64,000 nucleotides of DNA, from positions 78,702,829 through 78,766,828 of the forward strand of contig OY804588.1 in the NCBI GenBank assembly GCA_963680875.1. The letters are read 5' to 3'. The stretch is from Bathymodiolus brooksi. Lineage: Eukaryota > Mollusca > Bivalvia > Mytilida > Modiolidae. The notes under the pieces were generated by a model. It made no database searches, had not been told where the DNA came from, and worked only from the letters and a program-made list of their open reading frames with translations. Every line of letters begins with the position of its first letter. Within the stretch, counting starts at the first letter, position 1. Below, one piece after another: positions 11,851 through 23,300 of the stretch. The position numbers and the translations under genes are program-made.

Positions 11851-12470
11851 AAAGTAACACTTTAATATTTTCGTGGAAAATTGGAAATATTTAACAAGAA
11901 GTACTTTTTTGAGAATCAAGATTGAAATAAACAGCTGCGCCAAGAGCGCATGATACACCCGTCGTCAACATTCATACAATATTTGTAAAAACTTTCTTTT
12001 CCATAACTCTGGAATGAAAAATTGAAATTTCACCAAAAAGTACACAGACCATATAATGGACAGAATAAAAACCAAATAAAAACTAAAACAAAACAAATGA
12101 TTCATAAAACACTACGCAAGAAATAGATTTAGTAAAACGAACTTAACTAAATACCTCATGTGTTGAGGAAGAATAAGCCACACTGCTCCAATTGTGGCAC
12201 TCGTTGTGTTTCTCTTAATTCAAATTCGGTGATACCTCTTTAATAAGGAAAGGATCGACCAAAACAAAGGACAGGGACACACAATGATCTCGAGTTGTTT
12301 GTAGGTAGTATCATGTCTTACTTACGTTATTTGTGTTTGCTTGTGTCTAGTAATGTCCAACACATATTGTGTTGTGCTCTATGTTTTACTTGTCTTCGTC
12401 TTGTTAGAATAAATCAGAATTCCAATTTGTACTAGGAGGATTCCTACTGGATTCCAATTTGCATTGTAAC
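11851..12470. other. Non-coding stretch with a dispersed-repeat scrap
   Basis: Around 11930-11975 GCGCCAAGAGCGCATGATAC followed by ACCCGTCGTC looks like the end of an interspersed repeat. The rest is AT-rich with no recognised gene. Confidence 0.3.
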
Positions 12471-12474
12471 ATAT

Positions 12475-12700
12475 GTATTCCCATTGTCGCAATAATACCC
12501 TTCCGGAGCACCTGGGTTCACTCCCGGTTTTTTTGTGGGGCTCGTGTTACTCGATCTTTAGTTTTATGTGTATGTTTGGTAGATCGTTGTTAGTCCTTTT
12601 GTCCTTTTTCGTATGGCCATTGGAATTGCGTTGTCTGCCCTTCTTCGATTTACGGATTATGATTACCCCTTTGGTATCTTCAAACTCTTCTTAATATAGT
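12475..12700 (+). repeat. Copy of the recurrent RT-element 3' tail
   Basis: CCTTCCGGAGCACCTGG, TCGATCTTTAGTTTTATGTG, GTAGATCGTTGTTAGTCC, TCTTCGATTTACGGATTATG and CCCTTTGGTATCTTCAAACT appear in the reference order. There is no RT coding upstream. The 73-codon reading frame through it is repeat translated. Confidence 0.7.
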
Positions 12701-13382
12701 TTCTGATTAACCTCGGTTTACAGATTTGGCAAATCTATATTTGATAGTTTTACTTATATACTTTATCTTTTTTACTTTTTTAGGGGGTGGGGGTATTTAC
12801 CTATTGGTTAATTTATTTATTTACTTATTATATTTATTTATATTTATTTAATTTTAATTTTTTTTTTAGTAGCTTTATTTATTAATTTTATTTTTTTTTG
12901 CGGGGGGAGGGGATACTCACCATTGTAGATGACATATATGAGAGATGACAAATTTCAATAGAGACATACTTTAGTGATCCCTGACGTTCAGATGGAATTA
13001 TTTTCATATTAATCTACACCAATGCAAATTAATATTGCACAAATGGTCGACTTCATTATGAAATTAATGTCGTCCCGTTAATTCAACTGTTCAATGCACT
13101 CGTGGTGACTATATCAATTGATCAACAAACATCACAAGATAAAATATTATTATAATATATTTATACTTATTACAATTAATAACAGTAATACTAGTATTTA
13201 CATACAAATAACTGCAGTGAGATCAATGTATTTTAATATTGGTGACGTATCCTTTGTAAATTCTGTGTAACACTATTTATTTATTACACCTTCACGTTGA
13301 CCAATACCTTGGTTAAAGATGGCAATTAAGATTCTGTTACATTGTTTTTTTATACTTTGGATAAAACACATTGTCTTCTGAG
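12701..13382. other. AT-rich upstream region of the NRF-like exon
   Basis: Poly-T and A/T runs with two G-rich patches (about 12783-12795 and 12901-12913) and no repeat recognised. An ATG at 13319 opens a 20-codon frame (MAIKILLHCFFILW...) that looks like a signal peptide but ends at a TGA overlapping the next exon in another frame. I cannot link it to the exon at 13383 by a clear splice site. Confidence 0.3.
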
Positions 13383-13815
13383 AAAGTCAATAAATATACC
13401 GATATGTTTAATAATATTATAAGATATACAGAAGGGTCAGAATCAACCAATGACAATACAGCACTTATGATGCAAACAATTCTGGAATTGACAAAAGGAT
13501 TAGACTTAAATCCCATTTTAATGGACAAATCATCATGGAGTAATTTTGCTCAAGAAACTCTGAACGTTATGGCCGACAATATGACAGTAATTCCGGAAGT
13601 CACAAGCACCGAGACCGGAAATAACAGAACCACGAGTATAACAGATATAACAACTAGTACTGAAAGCGGAGGAAACTCTACACAGGATATGACTACAATA
13701 CCAACAACCAATGACACAACAACAACGTCCCCGTTTGTGGTATCAGAACTCTGTAGAAATCATACAGAAGGTGTTATACAAGGATGGTTAACGGGGGAAA
13801 AATGGGCACTAAGGA
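13383..13815 (+). CDS. NRF-6-like gene, N-terminal exon (partial gene)
   Basis: Encodes a secreted or luminal segment: a helical-looking N-terminal part (KVNKYTDMFNNIIRYTEG, MMQTILELTKGLDLN), a Ser/Thr-rich linker with several N-glycosylation sequons (NMT, NRT, NST, NDT), then the start of the NRF domain with CRNHTEGVIQGW and EKWALR. The frame stays open to 13886, but the exon should end at 13815. There A|GTAAGT is a strong splice donor, and joining A to TG of the exon at 15267 restores the family signature WALRM-DATGKP. The upstream edge is probably an acceptor at 13381-13382 (TTCTGAG|AAA), because in-frame TAA lies at 13362. NRF-6/NDG-4-type proteins are multi-pass membrane proteins with an acyltransferase-3 domain after this region. 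That part was not found in the window. Confidence 0.72.
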
Positions 13816-13884
13816 GTAAGTCTCGCACTGCATTCAACAATAATCGGAGCAAAGAATTATTTAAGGAATATTTGAAATTTTGTT

Positions 13885-14165
13885 AACAGGTTATACGATA
13901 TAACCTGGTTTGGGGCAGTTTTGCGCTGACTAAACCGTGCAGCCGTTTATGAAAAGCGGAAACTGTACCATACCACCAGGGTATGCAAGTAGAACCTTTT
14001 CAAAAAATTCAAATATTCGGTATAATTTAATGTTTACAACAAAATTTAATGATTCCTCGATTTTAATTACGATTATTTCATGTGACTATTTGAATTTGTT
14101 GTGACGAATGAATATGTTGGTGACGTCACAAACCAACCAAGGTTATATAGTATAACCAGTATGTT
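13885..14165. repeat. Intronic element bounded by short palindromes
   Basis: GGTTATACGATATAACC at 13889-13905 and GGTTATATAGTATAACC near 14141-14157 are each palindromic and mark the two ends of a 270-bp AT-rich segment. A related word, CGATATAACC, recurs at about 15663-15672. It lies in the intron between the two NRF-like exons. Possibly a small DNA transposon with palindromic ends. No coding capacity. Confidence 0.4.
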
Positions 14166-14289
14166 CTCAAGCGGATCAACCAATTAGATTGCAGTATTCA
14201 AATCAAATTAAATTATTACTTTTTATAATAAAGTTTATCAATGTTCGATTAGATTTGTCGCTTATAATCTAATAACACCTACTATGTTT

Positions 14290-14770
14290 AAAAGTATGAT
14301 TATCTTAAAGTGGTCGGGGCCGTTTGTCTTTAACTTGTTACTGGTCGATAGTTTTCACGGTCAGTGACATGCGGCAGGTCGCTATGGTTTTGAGTGAGAT
14401 CAACAACTTGCTGTAGGTCGGCAGTCTTCAGGGATCAGTGATTTGCGGCAGGTCAGTGATTTCCACGACAAATAATTATATGGCAGGTCGGTAGTTTTCA
14501 CGGTCAGTGACTTGCGGCAGGTCGATGGTTTTCATGGGTCAATGGCTTGTAACAGGTCGGTGGTTTCTACGGGGCACTGACTTGCGGCAGGTCAGTAGTT
14601 TTCACCTGTCGACGACTTACAGTACCTCGGTGATTTCTACGGCTCAATGACTTGCGACTTGTCAGTGATTGCCACGGGTCAATGACTTCATATAGGTCAG
14701 TGGTACTCTCTGAAAATCCCGGTTTCAACGTCCAATAAAACCAACAGCTAAAATAAATCTGCAATAATGC
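14290..14770 (+). repeat. SINE with its central module expanded into a minisatellite
   Basis: The 3' part (TCTGAAAATCCCGGTTTC, CCAATAAAACCAACAGCTAAAATA, AATGGTGTTACAC) is the standard tail of the tRNA-derived SINE at 18990 and 33690. Upstream, the module CAGTGACTTGCGGCAGGTC plus GGTAGTTTTCACGG, present once in those SINEs, occurs about ten times between 14352 and 14700 with a spacing near 35 bp. The units have diverged, so the expansion is not recent. It lies in the intron of the NRF-like gene. Confidence 0.65.
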
Positions 14771-14879
14771 TAAAAATGGTGTTACACATCTATAAACATA
14801 GCATTCTTATTACTTTAATTATTTCAATACAGCCTGGGGACCAGTCACACCTGTTTTATATAGAAAAGTATATCGGAAC

Positions 14880-15110
14880 CTGCTTTTAGTTTTCTTACTT
14901 TTTTTTATTGCTTTTTTGCTGTTTTTTCTTTCTTATCCCTATAGATTGAAACTTTGTTATTTGTTTTTTTGTTTTGTTTTTGTTTATTGGTTGGTTTGGT
15001 TGTTTGATTGTTAGTTGTTTATTGTTGTTTTTGTTTTGGTTTGGTTTTGTTTTTGTTGTTATTATTATTTTTGTTTGCTTGTTTTCTTACTTCTATAGAT
15101 GTAGTCTTAT
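14880..15110 (+). repeat. T/G-only tract
   Basis: From about 14890, and most strongly 14955-15090, the plus strand is almost all T and G (TTTGTTTTTTTGTTTTG and similar), with almost no C or A. It lies within the intron before the second NRF-like exon. The open frames running through it are low-complexity artefacts. Confidence 0.6.
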
Positions 15111-15266
15111 TATATGTTATGCTATATATTGCTATTATGTACGAAACGTTCCTTAAGTTTACATTATTGTCTAATTCAACTATATTGAGTTTTAGTCTAT
15201 TTCAAGGTAATATTACAAAACAATTTTCTGTTTACTATAAATATAATACTGACGATGTAATTCTAG

Positions 15267-15427
15267 TGTTTGATGCCACTGGTAAACCTACACCAAGCAT
15301 TCTTATTGGAGCATTAAACTGGCCAGGAGACTATGATGAATGTCTGGCAGTTCCGGCTACCTATAATATTAGCCAAACACACTACACGTTCCAGAGTCAA
15401 TATTGTTCAGTTTCCATTTATTCAAAG
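15267..15427 (+). CDS. NRF-6-like gene, second exon
   Basis: TTCTAG|TG is the acceptor and AAG|GTAAGA at 15427/15428 the donor. The exon is 161 bp, two bases finishing a split Met codon plus 53 codons. It encodes DATGKPTPSILIGALNWPGD, YDECLAVPA and QSQYCSVSIYSK, matching the NRF domain's core order: DAxGKPPxG, a W-GxYDxCL block, and YC. The two Cys (YDECL and QYC) are the expected disulfide cysteines. It fits with the exon at 13383-13815 across a 1.45-kb intron. No following exon was recognised before the right arm begins at 15924, so the gene is either truncated or has an intron longer than the right arm. Confidence 0.78.
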
Positions 15428-15923
15428 GTAAGACAATTATATGCATACCACCAATTGGTTAATTGGTTGTAACCATTGGATACACTCGTCTTATTTAATC
15501 TGATATCACATCTCGACATTATTGACACATGAAATGGAGGTAAAGTGTATTCTGTTACGGCTCAAAAATGCTCGTGCTGAAAAAATAAATAATAATAATA
15601 ATACCATGCAACTAATAACAATATAATAGTATTTGGCTCAACCCGACAGTGGATTAAACACACGATATAACCCACTCGAGGTCAACATTAGAGATGTCGC
15701 TCTCGTCATTTTAGTTTAATGTGCTGTTATAATGTCACGGCCGTATATCGGGTGTGAATAAAGTGAGGCAAAGGGGGTGAATTTAGACAAATTTTGAAAA
15801 AAAAGGTTTTATTTGCTTTCAAAGGTGACACTTGCCGTTTCAAAAGTGAGGCATTTGCCTCCATTGCGCTCCGGCCATGAATGTGATATATTTAGTACAC
15901 ATTTGATTTGTTTTTGTTGCAAC
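15428..15923. other. Intron or intergenic segment up to the right arm
   Basis: No further NRF-type exon is recognisable. A short AATAATAATAATAATA run lies near 15588-15602. A CGATATAACCCACTCGAGG stretch (about 15663-15681) and a GAGGCAAAGGG...GTGAGGCATTTGCC stretch (15765-15862) look like interspersed repeat pieces. Confidence 0.35.
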
Positions 15924-16164
15924 GTCAAGCATGCAAACAATAAATTTTGCACTTGGTAGAACGTGTTGTCAAGGCCCCGGGTGGATAATTGCCTTTGACT
16001 TAAAAGAATGTGTTCACCCTTTAATTTGTATGTTTTGAACCATTTAAGGCTATAAGCGTATTTGTCTTTGCGATTGTTTTTCTGTTTTCAGGTTGGGCGG
16101 AAGTTACTATTGCGCATGCGAAATATTGATGTGAATCTAATTGACAGGCGTCCGGAATCTAATT

Positions 16165-16337
16165 ATTTAGGAGATAACTGTATTGTATTTGAAAATTTCA
16201 CGGCATCAATTGGAGATTTGATGGTCGCAAATTGAGTTTACTGGCGACTCGCTAGCGGAGCCAGTAAACGGATATTTGCGACCATTGAATCGACAATTGA
16301 TGCCATGAAATTTCAAATACAATACAGTTATCTCCAT
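16165..16337. mobile_element. Foldback (MITE-like) element, right-arm copy
   Basis: Mirror of 6921-7091, with GGAGATAACTGTATTGTATT facing AATACAATACAGTTATCTCC around the apex GACTCGCTAGCGGAGCC. The apex differs slightly from the left copy, but the stems agree. The ~200-bp tandem duplication described for the left arm follows at about 16280-16670. Confidence 0.65.
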
Positions 16338-17684
16338 TCTAATGTAATGATGTGTAGGATAGTCATACATACATCATATAAGCATATTTCCGTATTATTG
16401 ACAAAATGACATAAGCGGTAATCAGTTAAAATAACAATAAATATTTCATGCTATTTCAACCTTGGAATTGGTGAAAATTACACCATTAAATCGACAATTG
16501 ATACCGTGAAATATTCAAATACAATTCAGTTATCTCCATTGAAATGTAATCATGTGTATTGCTACATTGTTGTCAAGATGACGTAAGCGGCAATCGTCTA
16601 AACTATCTCATGATTTTCAACCGTGGAATTGATAACATGAAAATTACAGCATTGTCCAATCACAAACCAGGGATATAAAACAACTACATTATAATTTGCT
16701 GTTGATTAAATTAATTTGCAACTGACAACAACCAAAATTGGGATTTATCAAGTACGATGCAAATGCTACCTCTCTAGTGTATTTTAAAATTTGTTCTCGA
16801 TCGACAGTTCAGAGGAGATTATTTTACTGCCTTCATTTTATATGTTTTGTCAGTGCCAAGTATTACCAGTCTGATTATCCAAAATTAGATCATAGCTAAA
16901 TGCAGAGTTATCGAACTTATTTATTATGACTTGTGAGAACGGTTGAAGATACTAAAGAGATAAATTAAAGATGGCAGATAATACAATGGCCAAAGACCAG
17001 AACCAAAGGCCAAACAATGGTCTATTCTACAAATGAGGCCTGTCGAGGTATTGTTGACAAACACGAATAGCACTTGAAATGGAAATCGTGTTAGACACCA
17101 GTAAAGTTGGATATGATAGGATCTTCAGCAATGAGTAACGTATGCCATAGAATCTGCAAACTGATGAATGATGTATACGTAGTCAAACCTGTATTAAGAT
17201 GTCACCTCTGTGACAAAGACAAAATGATCTTCGAAGACCGATGTCATTTTAAAAGGGTTCAATTATGATATGACAAAAAGGACACATTTTAATACAGGTG
17301 GCAGCTTAAAAGATGTGACCTCAATGACAGGCTCGACTGTGCCACGCTGCACTAGATAATGGTAACAGTATGCAAATTATATTACTTTGCCATGTGCTAA
17401 TACACAGTTATTAATTGTGTTAGATGACAACAACTGCTTACCACAGCACATAGATCACATGACGCAACTGACGAATGAAAGGTGTTATCTTAATGAAGCA
17501 GCAACAGACCACAATCCGGCAACAGACTGAAGAACTGTTGCTGAGGGGATTTAGAGAAGGACGTTTAAACATTTAAGACATTACAACTTAGGTATAATGC
17601 AATATACAGAACATTTTACATATAAGTAAAACAAAGGAGAATATCACACATAACTTGGTTAACTGTAATATAATACCTGTGTCA

Positions 17685-17820
17685 CGATGGGTGTCACCAG
17701 TGGAGCACACACTGTTTACCCCACCGGAGCATGTTTTCTTTTGGCCTTAGTTGTCTGTTCGTCTTCGATTTACGGCTTCTGATTAACCCTTTGATATCTT
17801 CAAACTTTTCTAATTAAATT
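17685..17820 (+). repeat. Copy of the recurrent RT-element 3' tail (right arm)
   Basis: ATGGGTGTCACCAGTGGAGC, TTTACCCCACCGGAGCA, TCGTCTTCGATTTACGGCTT and CCTTTGATATCTTCAAAC. The middle part present in the left-arm mirror (5385-5592), including the GATCGTTGT word, is missing here, so a deletion occurred after the arms formed. Confidence 0.6.
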
Positions 17821-18213
17821 CGACCCTTGGCTATTTCTTATAAATCTGAGCAATGTAATCATTCATTTTATATTGCATGCCATGTTATTATCATTGCTAA
17901 TGTTTTGTCACAAGCTTACATTATGTTAAAAGAAATACAGAAATACAGAAATACAGTGAATAATTGAGTTAGAGCTCAATTAAGTGAATAAATTGGATTT
18001 TCACATACAGTATAATAGTATAACTATCGTGTCACTGTACAAAAAAAAAATCATTAAAATGCGTTGTTAAAGTTTGCAACTCCGGTTACACAACGGTTTC
18101 AAACAATTAAATAGTTGTTTTGTTAATATTCAAGAATCCTATACATTTAAATCTATATTATACATCGCATATTAGGTCAGTAGGGATTGTAAACTTCTAT
18201 TTAATAACATTTC

Positions 18214-19630
18214 AGTTGATGTTCGTGTCGTTTAACTGTAACACGAAGAGTGTCACTAGTGGAGCATGAACTGCTACCTTTCCGGAGCACCTGCGTTCAT
18301 TTTGACCATTGTCTGTCCTTATTATATTTACGGCTTATGATTATCACTTTTGTATCTTCAAACTTGTCTTATAGTAACCAAACTGATAAATGTAAGATGT
18401 GATTTCAAATAATTATTTGCCTATCCGAAGTCTCATGTTTTATTATCAGATGTGACTTGTTTCAGGTGACTTGCATATTGCATTTACATATTGGATACGT
18501 CTTTGGACTTTTGGACATCTAACAATAAGTATGTATTCTATAGAAATACATGAATTTAATCATTCGATACAACCCATCATTTACAAAGCCTTGGATTACA
18601 CATACATTTGATGCAAGATGGATTTTTGCAAATACTTCTTTCATGACGTCAGCAGTAGATAATGCGGGAAATCTTCGTTAATATTTACAAAAGGTTACTG
18701 GGAAATAGTTCAAAGTAGCATTGTATACGTTTGTGTCATATTGCAAAGAACTGTAGCATCTAAAATTGCACTTCAATACAAAATCCTCCCAAATAAAATA
18801 TAGACGCGTAGAACAACAGTTTAATATTCGGTCAGTTACAACAATTGATGAATGACATGTTTGAATAAATTGTGTTGCTTGGCGTAGCACTATCTGCGAC
18901 ATGTAGAACTATTTTTAGTTTCAGAATGTTATTTTATTATTCTTAAAAGTAATCATTTTAATGACATATAGCGCTATTACAATCCGTTTCCCTATAGTGA
19001 AGGGGGTCGTCGTGGTCGTGATCGTATGGTAGCTGGATTTACCTATGTAATCAGTGCATATGACCACTAAAGGTGGGAGTTCGAATCTCAATCAGGCGAG
19101 TGGTTTGCGACAGATCGGTGGTTTTCTTCGGGTACTCCGGTTTTCTCCACCAATAAAACTCACTGCCAAGATATAACTGTGGCGTTGAACACAATAAACC
19201 AAGCCAAACCCTATAGTGAAAATGTTAGATTAACGTATTATATGCAAGAGTGTGTTAGTACAATTGTTTTTCTCGCGAAGATTAAATATAATATTCATAG
19301 TATTCAAGTTTATAGAGTTCTTTAATATAACTTTATTCTGCTAGGTTATCTGGGAGGGTTGGCATATGGAAAGCAATTGCATGACTGCGTCATTTTACTA
19401 AGACGGGATGTTTTTCGCCATAAAGTTAGCTTAGCCCACTCCACTTTTTATTGAAGTGCATGTGACAAGCCACAGAAGTGTTTTCACATCCGAGTAAAAT
19501 GGCAATCCTCACCTGTAACTTGGTGATCAGTGTTGTTGCAAAAAATGTTGAACTTTGTGTATAATATATTTAATTCTCGTGACACAGAAGTTGTCATAAG
19601 TATAATAATTGTCATTTAAACATTAGATAG
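18214..19630. mobile_element. Extra segment present only in the right arm
   Basis: In the left arm the flanking sequences meet near 4980-5000 (GGTCGCGGAACAT and CTATTTAATAACAT counterparts). Here they are separated by about 1.4 kb. The extra DNA starts with another copy of the recurrent tail (18238-18375: CACGAAGAGTGTCACTAG, TTTCCGGAGCACCTG, TTTGTATCTTCAAAC). It contains a complete SINE (18990-19215) and ends with GACACAGAAGTTGTCATA and ATTAGATAGTACACAA words, which are themselves related to arm sequence near 3615 and 4145. So it is a composite, not a single clean transposon. Confidence 0.6.
18990..19215 (+). mobile_element. tRNA-derived SINE
   Basis: The head carries pol III promoter-like boxes: GTGGTCGTGATCGTATGG as A-box region and GGGAGTTCGAATCTC as B box, about 60 bases apart. 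The body has GTTTGCGACAGATCGGTGG, GGGTACTCCGGTTTTCTCC, ACCAATAAAACTCACTGCC and AAGATATAACTGTGGCGTT. This plan of tRNA head, conserved core and tail is typical of molluscan SINEs. I cannot say which named family. Transcription would be by RNA polymerase III from the internal promoter. Confidence 0.75.
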
Positions 19631-19734
19631 TACACAAGGTCGCGGAACATATTTTTCAAAGCACAACTAAGACAAAACGAGCTATGCAGATAATGAAGTC
19701 ATCAGTTTGTTGATGTTCATTATCAATAATATAT

Positions 19735-20213
19735 TTGTCAAGTTCGGAGGGCACATGGGCATTCCGACAGGCTTTGGAGCAACCTGTGCTCCTCTCTTCA
19801 TCAATATTGTCCATTAGACCTATAAAGCAGAGTTTATACTAAAACATATAAAAGACAGCATAATTGCATAAGCTAAATCCATTATTCTTACTTTCATGTA
19901 TATCGATAATCTTCTGTAAATTAATAATCCAAATTTGTTAAGTGGGTTCCATTAATATACCCACAAAGACATTGTGATAAAAGAAACGACAGAAATAGCT
20001 TTCTCTGCCTTGTTTCTTGATATTTACCTCAACTTTATCACTGATGGTCCACTGTCTATCATACTCTATGACAAAAGAAACGACTTTAGTCTTGACTATC
20101 TAAATTTACCACACTTTGACTTGATTGTAATACCGGAATACCAACCTCTACCGCGTATGGAATTTATATTTTCCAGTGTTGTTGTTTTTACAACATCTAA
20201 AGGCGTAAATTGA
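19735..20213 (+). pseudogene. Reverse transcriptase relic (right arm)
   Basis: Mirror of the left-arm relic. Starts in GGHMGIPTGFGATCAPLF (about 19747-19800). After a gap with stops, 19974-20213 gives ALFLDIYLNFITDGPLS and LYDKRNDFSLDYLNLPHFD. The catalytic acidic pair is not present. The frame ends in sequence shared with the reversed tail at 20220-20345, so the 3' end is chimeric. Non-functional. Confidence 0.65.
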
Positions 20214-20219
20214 AGGACA

Positions 20220-20345
20220 GACAATATGTACAGTGGCCCTAAGGAAATGGACAAAAGGATAAACAACGATCTAGAAAACATTACACAGAAAAGTAAACAT
20301 CGAACAACATCAACTCCACTAAAACCGGATTTTCCCCTCGAAGAT
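20220..20345 (-). repeat. Copy of the recurrent RT-element 3' tail (right arm, reversed)
   Basis: Mirror of 4290-4440, with the GATCGTTGTTTATCC and GGACAGACAA-type words in reverse complement. It abuts the RT relic in the opposite orientation, as in the left arm, so the head-to-head arrangement predates the arm duplication. Confidence 0.55.
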
Positions 20346-23300
20346 AACAACACTTTGTTGAAAAATATTCTGTCATTTGCGGTGAGATGACGAGATATTG
20401 TATTGGCAATCACATTGTGATTCAAAGTTAAATATTCTTTCACTATTATGTCTCTCGATGACGTTGTGTACTATTTAGTGTTTAAGCGATAGCTAAATTT
20501 TCCCTTGCCAGCTTGTACGAATTTAAATTAATTATTTCCTTTCTACATTCATTCGGCTTAAGATACAACACATAACTTAGGTTTGGTTGTACGTAGTAAC
20601 TTCTTATTTATTCTTGCGAAACAACTTGTATTATATAAACGTTATGATTCACTTCATATAAGTATAGCATATCATCCTAACTTTAAAATACAATATGCAG
20701 CCAACAAACTGTAGTATCTTTGACGTAGTTATTGTGAGCAACTTCAATATCAAAACTATTTCGACGATCCTTTATATCACTTATATATCAATTAAAACAT
20801 CCCACCCTGAATACCGCAAAAACTTTTCTCGTGAAAAATCTCCTCGTAGCTGTGATTCACACTGTACGCACAGGTTACCGACCCTATATTTTAAAATAAC
20901 TATGATTTTTCTCAGGAAGCTCCCATATCAATCGAAAGGAAATGCATTCAAGGTTATTGACTTTCACTTACAGAACTAAGATTATACATATGACAACTTC
21001 TTTGTCACGAAGATTTTTAATTCACGAATTTTTTTCTTCTTCTTCTTTGTGTGTGCATTTATTTACATTTCACTGCTATCACATTGTGAACTATCTCAGT
21101 CAACCAACTGAGAAACAATGCACATAGGCACAGGTGAAATGATCAAATAATATCGGGGTTCTACTGACAATGATGTCTTACATTGGAGTAATATTAAAAT
21201 GAGAAAAAAAATAAAAATCACACTGTCGGAACAGTTCCAAAATTATAAAAAGACATTACGCATGCACTCAAAGACGAAAGGAAATTATGACCGAACATAA
21301 AACCTCATATTTTGGATGACAGTAGAGGTGTCCTTTTCATGATCAAATAGATTGTGTTCGCTATCAACACTTTGACTCAAAGTATGTTCCATATTTTGCA
21401 GACGACGGTGCATGAATAATAACAGATTCGGACACAGTTGTACATTTAAAATCCAGAATAACTGATTAACGATGTTTTTTTTAAAACGAGAGGACTTTTC
21501 TCAGTCGATGAGAGATGACTGAGAAACGTCCTCGAGTTTTAAAAAACATCTTTAATTAATTTATCGCTATTTTGTATTCATAATTAAATATTTGTTGTTG
21601 AGATACTGACATTTTTTAAAACACAATTAATATTTTTATCGTTAATCACTTAATTATCAAGAATTTTGTAATGTGACGTCATTATAACGTCATATTAGAA
21701 AAAAGATAATACTACGTGCGTCCTTGACAACGCTTAGCGATTAGCGATAATTGGAATCATCTCATTTTACGTGATATGAAATATATCGGTTTTAAACATC
21801 AAAGGCAAAATAAACAAAATAGCGATAATATGATATATATTTTTTTATTGTAAAGATATTGGAACGGTTTTTAAAATGAAGCGATACTACCCTATTGATT
21901 TTAAGCATACAGCTGCTGTTTTATGGAATTACCTACCTGATGAAATTAGAAAAAATGCCAATTTTAACCAATTTAAAAACATTTTACAATCATAGTAAAT
22001 GTAATGCTTGTAAATAGTTTTAATATCATCAGACAATTTCAGTTCATCATACCTACTGTAAGGTTTAATAAATTATCATATCTCAGAGAGGAATGTCTGG
22101 ACTTGTCGATGCATATATGTATTTTAATGAGTTGCAGTTACTAAGAGAAGATTAAATCCGCATCGTGATTGCTTTCAAATCAGGTTGTCTGTTTACATTT
22201 TTTGGAATGTCAAAGAGGAATTCCCCATCTGTTTATTGGTTGCTAATTGGTCAATTTTTTCAAAGCGACCGAAGCGCCATCTAACTTACAGATAAGTATT
22301 AGATGCGGCTAGTTTAAAAGGTAATTGCACAGCAGACAAGTTAAGTACGCAGAAATCGAAGAAATGCATATTGAAAAATGTCAGATTATAAGACAAGGGG
22401 GAGGTGCGAAACATATACAAGTTTACTTTAAAAGATCTTAGTACAGTTACGTGATGTAGTTGTTCTGGTTGTCGGTTATTTCAAGGTGCGGGTTGCTTTG
22501 GGTGCAGGCTGCTTTTGGAGCGGCGGGTGGCGGATTGTGAAAGGTGCGGGTTGCCACCTCCTTGGAAATTCTGAAGTCTTATAGTTCTTATAATATAAAT
22601 TGTTTTAAGTAAGTGGTTATAAGTCCGCCTTGGCAGACGTCCATGTAAATTTTGATTCCGATTGTACGTAGTCGCCATTATATTTTATCGCTACCGAGAT
22701 TGGAGCGGGTTGTGTAAGTGAGATTACGTTTTATTCTCAATAAATTGTACCCTAATTCTTTGTAACATAAGGAAAGTGATTTTATTTTATTTGGTTAATT
22801 TGTTGTAAATATTTCATGTAAGCGATGTCGGTGTCGTTTATTGTAGACAATTATTATTGTTATGTGTACATTGGCTCTGTGTCTGGTGCTGGTGTCAATT
22901 GTTGGAGGCAGGAAACACGTTAACCATATTGATATATTTCGTGGCCGCTCGAAATAGATACTTAAATGATTGGACTCTCACATCAAGTATATTAATAACT
23001 CGATTGTCGTGTTACTGGATAAATTTCATATAAAGTTAGGGTTTTAAATTTTTTCCACATTTAAGAATGATTTCTGTTTAAATCTATCTGATGCATCGAA
23101 TTATATAAATGACTAGACCTTGTAAACTTCTATATAATAACATTTTAGTTTAATGCTACTAACATCGACCGAGTTGTTTTTACTAAATAAAAATGTTATT
23201 ATTTCGTGGAAGGAATGTTGACAAGAATGTTCAATTGTTATATAATACTAGTCAACAAAAGAAATGATACAAAAACAAATTTGAAATATATTGTTATGTT

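Noticed and set aside
13319..13380. Signal-peptide-like start MAIKILLHCFFILW as the first exon of the NRF-like gene
   Set aside because: It is in a different frame from the exon and ends at a TGA; no donor/acceptor pair joins them convincingly.
18990..19100. Functional tRNA gene
   Set aside because: Only the A- and B-box-like words remain; no cloverleaf with acceptor stem, and the sequence continues into a SINE body.
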